NCBI GenBank assembly: GCA_027082175.1
Contig: JALWIX010000078.1
Location: 1 to 42,594 of the forward strand
Direction of reading: 5' to 3'
DNA length: 42,594 nt
DNA from: Campylobacterales bacterium
Lineage (GTDB): Bacteria; Campylobacterota; Campylobacteria; Campylobacterales; Nitratiruptoraceae
Shown here: piece by piece, positions 26,475 to 35,647 of the stretch
Position numbering within the stretch: the first letter of the stretch is position 1
Layout of the letters: each line of letters opens with the position of its first letter
The notes under the pieces: model-generated
Database searches by the model: none
Seen by the model: the letters and a program-made list of their open reading frames with translations, nothing else
What the model was told of the DNA's origin: nothing
Program-made: the position numbers and the translations under genes

Positions 26475-27656
26475 ATGAAACTCCTTTTAATTTTTATACT
26501 TTCGGCGTCTCTTTTTGCCGAAAGTATAGAGGATATAGTCAAAACGGCTTTAAAAAACAGTCCAAATCTAAAATCTATAAAAGAACTGTTACGGCTAAAA
26601 GAGACAAAAACCAAAAGAAGCAAAAATCTTCAAAATCCTGTTTTAAAAATAGGTATTAACGATTTAAGATTGGATAACCCATCAAGAAGAGATTTAGAAC
26701 CTATGCAAAGCGAATATATATCTATTAAACAGCAATTTCCATATTTTGGAAAAAGAGATTTGGATAAGAGATTGGCTATAATCGAAAAAAATATCACTTT
26801 TGCAAACTATCTGGAAGCAAAAAGCTATCTTGTGAAATCTATATATTTAAATATCGCAGATTATATAGAAATAAATGAATCTTTGAAAATTTTCAATAAA
26901 TATATAGACTTGACAAAACAGAGTATCGATCTTTATAGATCATTTACCATAACTAACGATTCAAGTCATCTTTTTTTAATGAAATCAGAACTCTTTTTGA
27001 CAAATTTGAAAACAAAAACAGTAGATTACAATTCAAAAAAAGAGGAGATTTTACAAAATATCTCATATATAGCCTCAAAAAAATTAGTGAAGATAGATTA
27101 TGATATTAACCGTTTATCAAAAATCGATTTTAAAGGAGTAAAAAAGAATCCAAAACTAATAGCTTTAAGTGAAAAAATCAAATACCAAAAACATAAAATT
27201 GCAAGAGTAAAACTGGATAAATTTAGCGATTTTGCCATAGAACTAGGATATTACCGTAGAGATAAATTTCAAGATTATATCTCTTTTGGGATATCTTTTT
27301 CACTTCCAATTTACGGAACAGAAAGTGTAAGGTTGGAAGAAGAGAAGATAAAAAAAATCTCTTTAAGTATGAAAAAAAGAGATTTTGAAAACTACCTTCT
27401 AAGCAGACTGACTTCACTCAAAATAAGATACGATTCATTAAAAAAGAAAATAGAACTGATTGAAAAAGAGAGTCTTCCCAAAATAGAACATATGTTTGAA
27501 CTAACAAATGCCGGTGTAATCTCAGGCAGCACACTTTTTAAATATATAGACACACTAGAAAGAAGATTTAATCTTGAGTTGAAACTTATTAGATTTAAAG
27601 CGCAACTTATTAGGACGAAAGCCCAAATTTTATGGCTGGAAGGGAGAACTCAATGA
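26475..27656 (+). CDS. cusC: Outer-membrane factor of the Cus-type system
   Basis: TolC-family channel subunit, 393 residues, with a signal peptide (about 1-15, ending LFAES) and coiled-coil OEP repeats. The segment YISIKQQFPYFGKRDLDKRL is common in CusC/CzcC-like factors of copper operons. No lipobox Cys. It shares little obvious sequence with the first system's factor. The stop overlaps the adaptor ATG (ATGA). Confidence 0.83.
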   Translation: MKLLLIFILSASLFAESIEDIVKTALKNSPNLKSIKELLRLKETKTKRSKNLQNPVLKIGINDLRLDNPSRRDLEPMQSEYISIKQQFPYFGKRDLDKRLAIIEKNITFANYLEAKSYLVKSIYLNIADYIEINESLKIFNKYIDLTKQSIDLYRSFTITNDSSHLFLMKSELFLTNLKTKTVDYNSKKEEILQNISYIASKKLVKIDYDINRLSKIDFKGVKKNPKLIALSEKIKYQKHKIARVKLDKFSDFAIELGYYRRDKFQDYISFGISFSLPIYGTESVRLEEEKIKKISLSMKKRDFENYLLSRLTSLKIRYDSLKKKIELIEKESLPKIEHMFELTNAGVISGSTLFKYIDTLERRFNLELKLIRFKAQLIRTKAQILWLEGRTQ

Positions 27657-28630
27657 GAAGTTTAATTATGCTTATTCCTCTGATGCTCTTTTCGCAAGAG
27701 ATCAATATAGAACAGTTATTTAACGTTAAAACCACAAAAGTTATAGAAAAAACGGTTAGCGAAAAGAGAAGCTATTATGGCTTTTTAAAGCTTGATGAAA
27801 AAAAAATCTACGATATTGCCCCTAGATTTGGTGGATATATAGAAAAACTTTATGCAAAAGAGATCTATCAAAAAGTAAAAAAAGAAGAAAATCTTGCAAA
27901 AGTTTATAGTCCAGAAGTCTATAGAGCAAAAGAGGAGTATGCAAGCTCTTTGATATACAAACGGGATAAGAAAATGATAGAGGCTACATTTGAGAAGCTA
28001 AAACTTTTAGATATTGATAAAAATGAGATCGAAACAATCAAAAAAACTAAAAAATCATCTGCTTATACATTTATAAAATCTCCTATAGATGGATTTATTA
28101 TAAAAAAAAGTGTAAATAACAAAAGTTCTTTTAACAAAAAAGAAAAAATTTTTCAAATTGCAGATATGTCAACGCTTCAATTTTTGGCAAAAATTCCACA
28201 AAAAGAGATATCTTTTGTCAAAAAAGCTCAATATTTCAATATCTACATAGATATACTAAATAGATATTATTATGGGAAAAACCTTCATATATATCCTATT
28301 ATTTCTAAAAATGATTCTTTTATAACCTTAAAAATAGATATAAAAAATGACGGAGAGCTAATAGCAGGAATGTATGCAAAACTTGAAGTTGGTTTGAAAG
28401 ATAAAAAATTTCTTCTAATCCCAAAAAGTGCCGTTATAAGAAAAGATGGAAAATGGTATGCATTTAAAGTAGGAGAATTTGAAGGAGAATATGAGCCGGT
28501 AGAGATAGAAGTAAAACCGCTAAACAATAAATTCTACAAACTAATTTCAGGATTGCAAAAAGGGGATGAGATAGCAGACAGTGCTATGTTTTTGTTAGAT
28601 AGCGACGCACAAATAAACGGACTATTTTAG
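27653..28630 (+). CDS. cusB: Periplasmic adaptor, CusB-like
   Basis: Membrane-fusion subunit for CusA. I choose the ATG at 27653 (325 residues) over the in-frame ATG at 27632 for three reasons: it follows GAAGGGAG at good spacing, it overlaps the upstream stop as ATGA, and it gives a clean signal peptide MRSLIMLIPLMLFSQ. Family features are RFGGYIEKLYA, VYSPEVYRAKEEYASSLIYK (the CusB PEL-AQ-EY motif), SPIDGFIIKKSVN and a C-terminal FLLDSDAQINGLF. It stops 8 bases before cusA. Confidence 0.88.
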   Translation: MRSLIMLIPLMLFSQEINIEQLFNVKTTKVIEKTVSEKRSYYGFLKLDEKKIYDIAPRFGGYIEKLYAKEIYQKVKKEENLAKVYSPEVYRAKEEYASSLIYKRDKKMIEATFEKLKLLDIDKNEIETIKKTKKSSAYTFIKSPIDGFIIKKSVNNKSSFNKKEKIFQIADMSTLQFLAKIPQKEISFVKKAQYFNIYIDILNRYYYGKNLHIYPIISKNDSFITLKIDIKNDGELIAGMYAKLEVGLKDKKFLLIPKSAVIRKDGKWYAFKVGEFEGEYEPVEIEVKPLNNKFYKLISGLQKGDEIADSAMFLLDSDAQINGLF

Positions 28631-28638
28631 GATGTAAA

Positions 28639-31600
28639 ATGATTGAAAAAATTATAGAGTACAGCATCAAAAACAGAGTAGTGATTTTTATAATATTTGC
28701 AATATTAAGTTTGCTATCTATTTATTCAATCAAAAATACGCCACTAGACGCCATACCGGATCTTTCCCCTCCACAGGTAATAGTTCAAGTAAAGTGGGAA
28801 GGACAAAGTCCAAATATCATAGAAGACCAGGTAACCTATCCTCTGGTAAGCTCTTTTTTAGGTATTTCAGATATTGAGACCGTAAGAGGCTTTTCTACTT
28901 ATGAAAATGCTTTGATTTATATTATTTTCAAAGATGGGGTAGACCTTTACTGGGCTAGAAGCAGAGTTTTAGAAGAGCTCTCTTCCATCGCCTCATCTTT
29001 GCCAAAAGGTGCCGAAGTATCTTTGGGACCTGATGCTTCAGGTGTTGGCTGGGTTTATGAGTATGCACTTATTAGCAAAACAAAAGATCTTGGTTTTTTA
29101 AGAACTTATCAAGACTATACTCTAAAATATGCTCTTACAGCCATAGATGGTGTAAGCGAAGTAGCTACTATTGGGGGATTTGTTCCTAATTTTCAGGTTA
29201 CTGTAAAAAACGATGATCTTATTAGATACAGTTTAAGTGTAGAAGATATCATAAAAACTCTAAAAAGCAACAACAACGATACTGGCGGCAGGGTCATACT
29301 AAAAAATGGCTATGAATGGATGGTTCAAGCCAGAGGATATATAAAAAGCTTACAAAATATTGAAAATCTGACAATAAAAACTCAAGAAAAAATTCCTCTG
29401 AGAATAAAAGATGTTGCAAATGTTGAAATAGTGGCATCTCCTAGAAGAGGTATGGCTGATTTAAACGGTGAAGGTGAAGTAGTTGGTGGCATTGTTATAG
29501 CAAAATATGGCGCGGATGTGTACAACACTATCAAAAATATTAAACAAAAGATAAAAGAGCTACAAACAGATGATATAAAAATAGTCCCGGTTTATGATCG
29601 CTCTAAGCTCATAGAAGACTCCATAGAAAATCTAAGAAATACACTGATAGAAGAGAGTATCATTGTTATTATTATTATTGCCCTGTTTCTTTTTCATTTT
29701 AGAAGCTCTTTTATTTTGATTATAGTTTTACCGTTGACCATAGGTTTGACATTTTTACTTATGAAACTTTTTGGTATCGGATCTAATATTATGAGTTTAG
29801 GAGGAATTGCCATAGCGATAGGAGCTATGGTTGATGCTTCTATAGTTATGATTGAAAATGCACATAAAAAAATAGATGAAATAACACAGACAAAACTAGA
29901 GATTTCAAACAAAGAGAGGCTTAAGGCAATATTGGAATCTTCAAAAACCGTTGGAAGACCGATATTTTTCGCACTAGCACTTGTAGTTATCTCTTTTTTA
30001 CCAATTTTTGCTCTAAAAGGTCAAGAAGGATTACTGTTTTCGCCTCTTGCCTTCACAAAAACATTTGCTATGAGTGCCGGAGCTTTGATAGCTATAACCT
30101 TAGTTCCTGCACTGATGGTTATTTTTATAAAAAAGGTTCCTAAAGAGTCCAAAAATCCTATTAACAGATTTTTTATCTGGTTATATCACCCATTTTTAGT
30201 TTTTGCTATGAAATTTAGATACTTGGTTTATGCCGCTGCAATAGCAGCACTCTTTTTTTCATACCCTCTTTATCAGAAACTAAAATGGGAGTTTATGCCT
30301 CCTTTAAATGAAGGGGTATTGATGTATATGCCAGTTACTCCTTACGGCATAAGTGTAGACCTTAGCAAAGAGCTTACACAAAAAACAGACAAGATTATAA
30401 AAAGTTTTCCGGAAGTTGAGACCGTTTTCGGAAAAGGAGGAAGAGCTGATACTGCAACAGACCCAGCTCCTTTATCAATGATAGAGACTATTATAACTTT
30501 GAAACCTAAGAGCCAATGGCGAGAGGATATGAGTATTAAAAAATTAATAGAAGAGCTGGATGACTCTTTGCAAATACCAGGGCTGGTAAACTCTTGGACA
30601 TATCCCATAAGAGGTAGAATAGATATGCTTCTTAGTGGAATTAGAACTCCTGTTGGAATAAAACTTTATGGGGACGATACAAAAAAACTACAAGCTTTGG
30701 CAAAAGAGATAGAAGAGAGATTGAAAAACCTAAAAATAACAGAGTCTGTTTTTGCCGATAGAAGCGATACAGGATATTTTATAAATATAGATATTGATGA
30801 AGAGAAACTATCTTTATATAATCTAAATAAAAATAGTGTTTTAAATTTTGTCAGCAGTGCCATAGGAGGCAAAAAAGTTACAACCTATATAAAAAATTTA
30901 GAGAGATATCCGATTTCCGTTAGATTCGACGAGGAAGAAAAAAGAGATTTAGAAGATATAAAAGAGCTTAAAATCAAAACCGATTACGGTTATATTCCTT
31001 TAAAAGAAGTAGCAAATATTTACTATAAGCAGAGTTCTTCTGTCTTGAAAAGTGAAAAAGCAAAACCGGTTACATATATTTATATTACTCCTATAAATGG
31101 AGTCAGCGGAAGCGAATATAAAAAAATGGCTGAAGAACTTTTAAAAGATATAAAACTTCCTGCAGGATACTTCTATGAGTGGGCAGGAGAATCGAAGTAT
31201 CTTGAAAGTGCTATGGAGACAATCAAGTGGATAGTACCTACAGTTTTGGTGATAATTTTTATCTTGATATATCTTGCACTAAATGAACTAGTTCCAACTT
31301 TTATCGTTTTTACGACTCTTCCTTTTGCTTTTTTGGGTGGTCTGTTTTACATTGATTTTCTAAACTTCAATATGAGCATAGCTGTTATCGTAGGTTTTTT
31401 AGCTCTATTGGGTATAGCTGCGCAAACAGCCATTGTTATGATAATATATTTAAAAGAAAATATTCGTAATATAATAGAAAACGAAAAAAAATTAAATAAT
31501 AAAGATATTTATAAAGCTATATATGAAGGTGCAGTAAAAAGAGTAAGACCGAAGCTAATGACAGTTTTTGCCATACTTGCTGGACTATTCCCTATTATGT

Positions 31601-31770
31601 TTAGTAATGGAATTGGAAGTGAAATTATGCAACGTATCGCAGCACCAGTTATTGGAGGAGTTATTTCTTCAGCCATTTTGTCTTTAATAATTATACCTAT
31701 TATATATATGAGTTATATTAAAATCAAATTTAAAAAAAGGCTAGATACAAATGAAAATACTTTTACTTGA
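28639..31770 (+). CDS. cusA: Copper/silver RND efflux pump CusA
   Basis: Proton-driven exporter of Cu(I)/Ag(I), 1043 residues. TM4 reads GAMVDASIVMIENAHK, the HME4 monovalent-metal signature, with relay D399. The three methionines that bind copper in E. coli CusA (M573, M623, M672) are matched by M564 (LMYMPVT), M614 (APLSMIETI) and M663 (RIDMLLSGI). ATG at 28639 follows AGGAT. Its end overlaps the response regulator gene by 20 bases, so pump and regulator are one transcript. Confidence 0.95.
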   Translation: MIEKIIEYSIKNRVVIFIIFAILSLLSIYSIKNTPLDAIPDLSPPQVIVQVKWEGQSPNIIEDQVTYPLVSSFLGISDIETVRGFSTYENALIYIIFKDGVDLYWARSRVLEELSSIASSLPKGAEVSLGPDASGVGWVYEYALISKTKDLGFLRTYQDYTLKYALTAIDGVSEVATIGGFVPNFQVTVKNDDLIRYSLSVEDIIKTLKSNNNDTGGRVILKNGYEWMVQARGYIKSLQNIENLTIKTQEKIPLRIKDVANVEIVASPRRGMADLNGEGEVVGGIVIAKYGADVYNTIKNIKQKIKELQTDDIKIVPVYDRSKLIEDSIENLRNTLIEESIIVIIIIALFLFHFRSSFILIIVLPLTIGLTFLLMKLFGIGSNIMSLGGIAIAIGAMVDASIVMIENAHKKIDEITQTKLEISNKERLKAILESSKTVGRPIFFALALVVISFLPIFALKGQEGLLFSPLAFTKTFAMSAGALIAITLVPALMVIFIKKVPKESKNPINRFFIWLYHPFLVFAMKFRYLVYAAAIAALFFSYPLYQKLKWEFMPPLNEGVLMYMPVTPYGISVDLSKELTQKTDKIIKSFPEVETVFGKGGRADTATDPAPLSMIETIITLKPKSQWREDMSIKKLIEELDDSLQIPGLVNSWTYPIRGRIDMLLSGIRTPVGIKLYGDDTKKLQALAKEIEERLKNLKITESVFADRSDTGYFINIDIDEEKLSLYNLNKNSVLNFVSSAIGGKKVTTYIKNLERYPISVRFDEEEKRDLEDIKELKIKTDYGYIPLKEVANIYYKQSSSVLKSEKAKPVTYIYITPINGVSGSEYKKMAEELLKDIKLPAGYFYEWAGESKYLESAMETIKWIVPTVLVIIFILIYLALNELVPTFIVFTTLPFAFLGGLFYIDFLNFNMSIAVIVGFLALLGIAAQTAIVMIIYLKENIRNIIENEKKLNNKDIYKAIYEGAVKRVRPKLMTVFAILAGLFPIMFSNGIGSEIMQRIAAPVIGGVISSAILSLIIIPIIYMSYIKIKFKKRLDTNENTFT

Positions 31771-32401
31771 GGACGATATTTTGTTAAGTAAACTAATTAA
31801 AGAACATTTAATGGAGAAAGGATATGACATAGTTCACTTTTCAAATGGTGAAGATGCTTTTGAATTTTTATATGAAAAAAAAGTAGACCTAATATTATTA
31901 GATATAAAAGTTCCAGGTATCAGTGGTTTTGAAATACTTAAAAAACTTAGAGAAAATAAAAATACTACTCCGGCTATTATGATAACGTCAGCTAATAGCA
32001 GCAAAGACGTAAAAGAAGGCTTTAAACTAGGATGTGATGATTATATAAAAAAACCTTTCGATTTTGAAGAACTAGACGCTAGAATAGAACATATATTGAA
32101 ATTATTTAATATTATTGATACTACAATAGATTTAAAAATATTAAAGTTTGACCATAAAAGGCATCTGCTTATTTTTGAAGATAGAGAAATCTTACTAACT
32201 CCTAAGGCATCAGAGATTTTGTATTATCTTTATAAAAATAGAGGAAAAATAGTAACTAAAGAAGAGTTAATACAAAATATATGGAATTATAACGAAATAC
32301 CAACTGAAGCGACTATAAGAAGTTATATAAAAATGCTGAGAAAATATATACCTTTTATCAAAACTTATAGAGGAATAGGATATGAGCTTGAGCTATTATG
32401 A
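31751..32401 (+). CDS. OmpR-family response regulator of the copper operon
   Basis: The 216 residues contain a receiver domain with acidic pocket E7/D8/D9, phospho-acceptor D51 (LLLDIKVPG), the switch T79/S80 and K101 (KKPFD). The winged-helix DNA-binding domain (about 122-216) ends RSYIKMLRKYIPFIKTYRGI. Its coupling to cusA and to the kinase gene makes control of this operon by periplasmic copper likely (CusR-like role, inferred). Low CpG content matches the rest of this module. Confidence 0.92.
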   Translation: MKILLLEDDILLSKLIKEHLMEKGYDIVHFSNGEDAFEFLYEKKVDLILLDIKVPGISGFEILKKLRENKNTTPAIMITSANSSKDVKEGFKLGCDDYIKKPFDFEELDARIEHILKLFNIIDTTIDLKILKFDHKRHLLIFEDREILLTPKASEILYYLYKNRGKIVTKEELIQNIWNYNEIPTEATIRSYIKMLRKYIPFIKTYRGIGYELELL

Positions 32402-33524
32402 AAAAAGGTCTCTTTTTCGTTTTATGTGCATATATATTAGCTCTGTTCTGATAGTAATAATAGGTTTTGGTATGCTATTTTATGTTGTTGAAATTGAATC
32501 TTATAAAGATAAAGTTTTCAATAAATTGAGAATCGAAGCTTTCAAAATTGTATCATCAGCTATAGATGCGCATATGAAACAAAAAAAATTTACCATTCCA
32601 AAAAATTCGGACTTTATGCTTCTAGATAAAAATAAACAATTTATCGACGGTACTTTTAAAGAAGAAGTAGATACAAAAAAGGACTTTTTCATTAAAAATG
32701 GAAGTGCTTATTATGTAGATAAGGGAGCTAAAGGACATCTTGGAATAAACTTTATAGTTTTAAAAGACAAAGACTTTGAAAATTATCTTAAATCAATATT
32801 TAAAAAAACTATTTTTATATCTTTATTTGCTTTTATTTTTTTAATGTCCGTCGGCTGGTATCTTGGAAAACTTTTTTTAAAACCTATGAAAGAAAAAATC
32901 AAAGAGCTAGATAAATTTATAAAAGATAGTACACATGAACTAAACACTCCTGTTACCTCTATACTTTTAGCAACCCAAAAAATTGAACAAAAAGGTGCAA
33001 ATCCAACTTATGTAAAAACATTAAAAATGAGTTCCAAACTAATTTCAAAAATATATCAGGATATGAGTTTTATATCTTTCAATCAACATAGCAATTGTGA
33101 AAAAAAATTGGTGGATATATCTAAAAAATTGGATAATAGTCTGGATTTTTTTGCTCTTTTAATAGAACAGAAAGATTTAAAAATAAAAAAAGAAATAAAT
33201 CCTTGTCATATAAAAGCAGATCCTAATCATATAGATATTTTAATAAAAAATCTTGTAGATAATGCTATCAAATATGCAAAACCAAATAGTATTATCACGG
33301 TAACTTTAAAAAATTGTACATTATCAGTTACAAATGAAGGAAAAACCATTAAAAACGATAAATTATTACAAATTTTTGAAAGATATGAGAGAGATGATGA
33401 AACTACAGGAGGCTTTGGAATAGGTCTTGATATAGTATCCACCATCTGCAAAAAATACCACTTCAAAATAGATGTAATATCTAAAAATGATGTTACAACC
33501 TTTAAAATATTTTTCCTTCAATGA
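32382..33524 (+). CDS. Sensor histidine kinase of the copper operon
   Basis: The 380 residues have TM1 (about 12-36), a periplasmic domain of about 105 residues, TM2 (about 142-164), then directly the dimerisation helix with H185 in DSTHELNTPVTS. No HAMP domain fits in the 20-residue gap. The ATPase domain has the N box KNLVDNAIKYAK and the G2 box GGFGIGL (343-349). The G1 region reads VTNEGKTI, without the usual D-x-G-x-G. Overlaps the regulator gene by 20 bases. Probably senses periplasmic Cu or Ag from context alone. Confidence 0.9.
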   Translation: MSLSYYEKRSLFRFMCIYISSVLIVIIGFGMLFYVVEIESYKDKVFNKLRIEAFKIVSSAIDAHMKQKKFTIPKNSDFMLLDKNKQFIDGTFKEEVDTKKDFFIKNGSAYYVDKGAKGHLGINFIVLKDKDFENYLKSIFKKTIFISLFAFIFLMSVGWYLGKLFLKPMKEKIKELDKFIKDSTHELNTPVTSILLATQKIEQKGANPTYVKTLKMSSKLISKIYQDMSFISFNQHSNCEKKLVDISKKLDNSLDFFALLIEQKDLKIKKEINPCHIKADPNHIDILIKNLVDNAIKYAKPNSIITVTLKNCTLSVTNEGKTIKNDKLLQIFERYERDDETTGGFGIGLDIVSTICKKYHFKIDVISKNDVTTFKIFFLQ

Positions 33525-33607
33525 GTGTTTAAAAAATCATAATTAATAATATGTAATAAAATCACTAAAGCGAAAAATATTTAAATTTAATCCAAAAAAA
33601 ATTTTTA

Positions 33608-33613
33608 TATAAT
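33608..33613 (+). promoter_or_regulatory. -10 box upstream of the EAL gene
   Basis: TATAAT 43 bases before the ATG, in an AT-rich spacer (33525-33656) with RBS AAAAGGG next to the start. The spacer otherwise shows no gene and no clear terminator for the kinase operon. Confidence 0.5.
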
Positions 33614-33656
33614 TAAGTTTGATTTGAAGTCGCGAAGGTTCTAAAAAGGGTCAAAA

Positions 33657-35630
33657 ATGGAATATATAAATATTTTAAAAAAGCATTTACCTTTCATATT
33701 AAAAAATATAAAATCTTCTATCTATAACGATCCGACAATTTATCAATTTGTATCAAAAGAGGAGCTTGAAAAGCTCTTAAATATTCAGGAAAAACTTATA
33801 GAAGATTATCTGCTATCTTTTAACGAAAAAAGTCTTGATGAAAGAAAGTGTTATCAGTTTTACAAAGACTTAACAATACCTTATGCGATAATTATAAAAA
33901 GCCTTAATCTTTTAAAAACTGAACTTTTAAAAAAACTAATACTAGAACTAGATAAGAGTTTAATTGCGGAACTAAATCAACATTTCCAATATTTTATAGA
34001 TTTAGTCGCTAAAGTTTATCTAAAAAAAGAGATAACAAGTTTTAAAAACAGAAAACAGCTAAATGATTACTATCTTTTAACGGCCCACAAAGACTTTTTA
34101 AACAAAATCATTGAAGTTATTCAAAAAGACGATATCTCGCTTTATCCCATAGACACCGCCGATAATTGCCAATTTATAAAATATATGGAGTATTTAGAGT
34201 CTATGATGGTCTGTATGGATATAAATTTGTGCAACTATTTACACGATCTTCATACGCTTTTGCATAAATTGGCCAACTCATTTTACTTTTTTTATAAAAG
34301 AGGCTCGTATAATGAGGCTTATCTGGTATTTAAAGATTTCAAAGAGATTGTTTTCAAATTTGAAAACGTTATCGTCGAACTACATTTTGTAACTTTTACC
34401 GATCTTGAAGGAAGTTTTTTTAAATTTATTGAGATATATAACTCTCCCGGAAACGAATATATAACGATGATTGATCTAAAAGGGTTAAAATATCTCAACC
34501 AAATATATTTAGAAAGCACAGTGACAAAAGCTATAAAAATTGTTGAAGAAAAAATAAAAAACCTTCTAAGTCAAAAAGATAAATATCTGGTAATTAGAGG
34601 CATTACCGCCGATTTTTATATATACTCCTCAAATGTTTTAGAAAGCGAATATATAGAGATTATAGAACATATAAAAAATCTGATAGAAACTCCCGTAAAA
34701 GTTGATGATAAAACGGTTACGTTAAGCCCTATAATTATCGGTATACAAAAAGATGAAAGCATAAGCATAAAATCAAATGAGTATATAAAAATATTTCATT
34801 CATTAAAAAAGAGAGCTAAAGAGGAAGGCATACAGAAAAATCTCTTGCTAGACGAAAAAGGAAAAAAGATTTTACAAAATTTTTTAAGCGACAAATACGA
34901 TATGAGTTTTATTAAATCAAAAATAGACAACGAACAAATAACCCTACATTTTCAACCTATAGTCACTACCGAAAAAAAAGAGTTATTTGCTATTGAAGCG
35001 TTAGCTAGAATAAAAGATTCTAAAAGACTTATCCCAGCCGGAGTTTTTATAGAAAGAGTTTTAGAGTTTGATCTAATCGATCAATTTGACATAGCGATTT
35101 TACGACATATTTTGGAAATGAAAGAAAAAATCCAAAAAGCCGCTCCTAGACTGTTTATAAATATAAACGCGCAATCTTTAAAAAACTCTACATACATAGA
35201 ACTTTTAGATCAAATCTTAAATACTTTAAATATAGAAATAATCTTAGAGATAACTGAGCAAACGATGCTTTATAATTTAGAGCTAATTCAAACGATACAT
35301 AAAAAACATAACGTTTTTTTTGCCGCAGATGACTTTGGCACAGGTTATACCTCCATAAAAACCATAACGGATATGGCTAAAAATAAAATATTAAAGGTAT
35401 TAAAGATTGACGGTAGTTTAGTAAAAAATATGCATAACGATATTTATGATCAAAAAACTATCAATGTAGTGGCTCACCTTGCAAAAGAGTTTGGATTATA
35501 CAGTGTAGCCGAATTTGTTGAAAATGAAAAGATTTTAGAACTTTTAAAATATAACGGCATAGAGTTTGCCCAGGGTTTTCATATAGCTAAACCTATGGAT
35601 TTAGATGAAATCCTACTAAATTTTAAGTAG
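33657..35630 (+). CDS. Degenerate-GGDEF/EAL protein, probable c-di-GMP phosphodiesterase
   Basis: A soluble 657-residue signalling protein. The N-terminus (1-240) is all-helical and of no family I recognise. It contains C171, C186, C192 and H196, H199, H203 in a short span. A GGDEF-fold domain follows (about 245-405), but the active site reads RGITADF, so cyclase activity is unlikely. The EAL domain (about 415-657) keeps E447 (EALARI), N503, E531/E534, D558/D559 (DDFGTG), K583/D585, E619 and Q639. It therefore probably hydrolyses c-di-GMP. Expressed alone from its own promoter. Confidence 0.9.
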   Translation: MEYINILKKHLPFILKNIKSSIYNDPTIYQFVSKEELEKLLNIQEKLIEDYLLSFNEKSLDERKCYQFYKDLTIPYAIIIKSLNLLKTELLKKLILELDKSLIAELNQHFQYFIDLVAKVYLKKEITSFKNRKQLNDYYLLTAHKDFLNKIIEVIQKDDISLYPIDTADNCQFIKYMEYLESMMVCMDINLCNYLHDLHTLLHKLANSFYFFYKRGSYNEAYLVFKDFKEIVFKFENVIVELHFVTFTDLEGSFFKFIEIYNSPGNEYITMIDLKGLKYLNQIYLESTVTKAIKIVEEKIKNLLSQKDKYLVIRGITADFYIYSSNVLESEYIEIIEHIKNLIETPVKVDDKTVTLSPIIIGIQKDESISIKSNEYIKIFHSLKKRAKEEGIQKNLLLDEKGKKILQNFLSDKYDMSFIKSKIDNEQITLHFQPIVTTEKKELFAIEALARIKDSKRLIPAGVFIERVLEFDLIDQFDIAILRHILEMKEKIQKAAPRLFININAQSLKNSTYIELLDQILNTLNIEIILEITEQTMLYNLELIQTIHKKHNVFFAADDFGTGYTSIKTITDMAKNKILKVLKIDGSLVKNMHNDIYDQKTINVVAHLAKEFGLYSVAEFVENEKILELLKYNGIEFAQGFHIAKPMDLDEILLNFK

Positions 35631-35634
35631 GATT
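35609..35634 (+). terminator. Hairpin at the end of the EAL gene, between convergent genes
   Basis: AATCCTACT (35609-35617) pairs with AGTAGGATT (35626-35634) around an AT loop and is followed by ATATTTATG. It includes the EAL stop codon and faces the proA end at 35648. The T-run is poor, so efficiency is uncertain. Confidence 0.5.
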
Positions 35635-35647
35635 ATATTTATGAAAA

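Noticed and set aside
27632-27652. Upstream ATG for the CusB-like adaptor
   Set aside because: It lacks a proper ribosome-binding site and would add seven residues before a good signal peptide; the ATG at 27653 has GAAGGGAG and an ATGA overlap.
35609-35634. Treating the EAL/proA hairpin as an attachment site or mobile-element end
   Set aside because: It is a single dyad between convergent genes, with no target duplication, integrase or transposase nearby.
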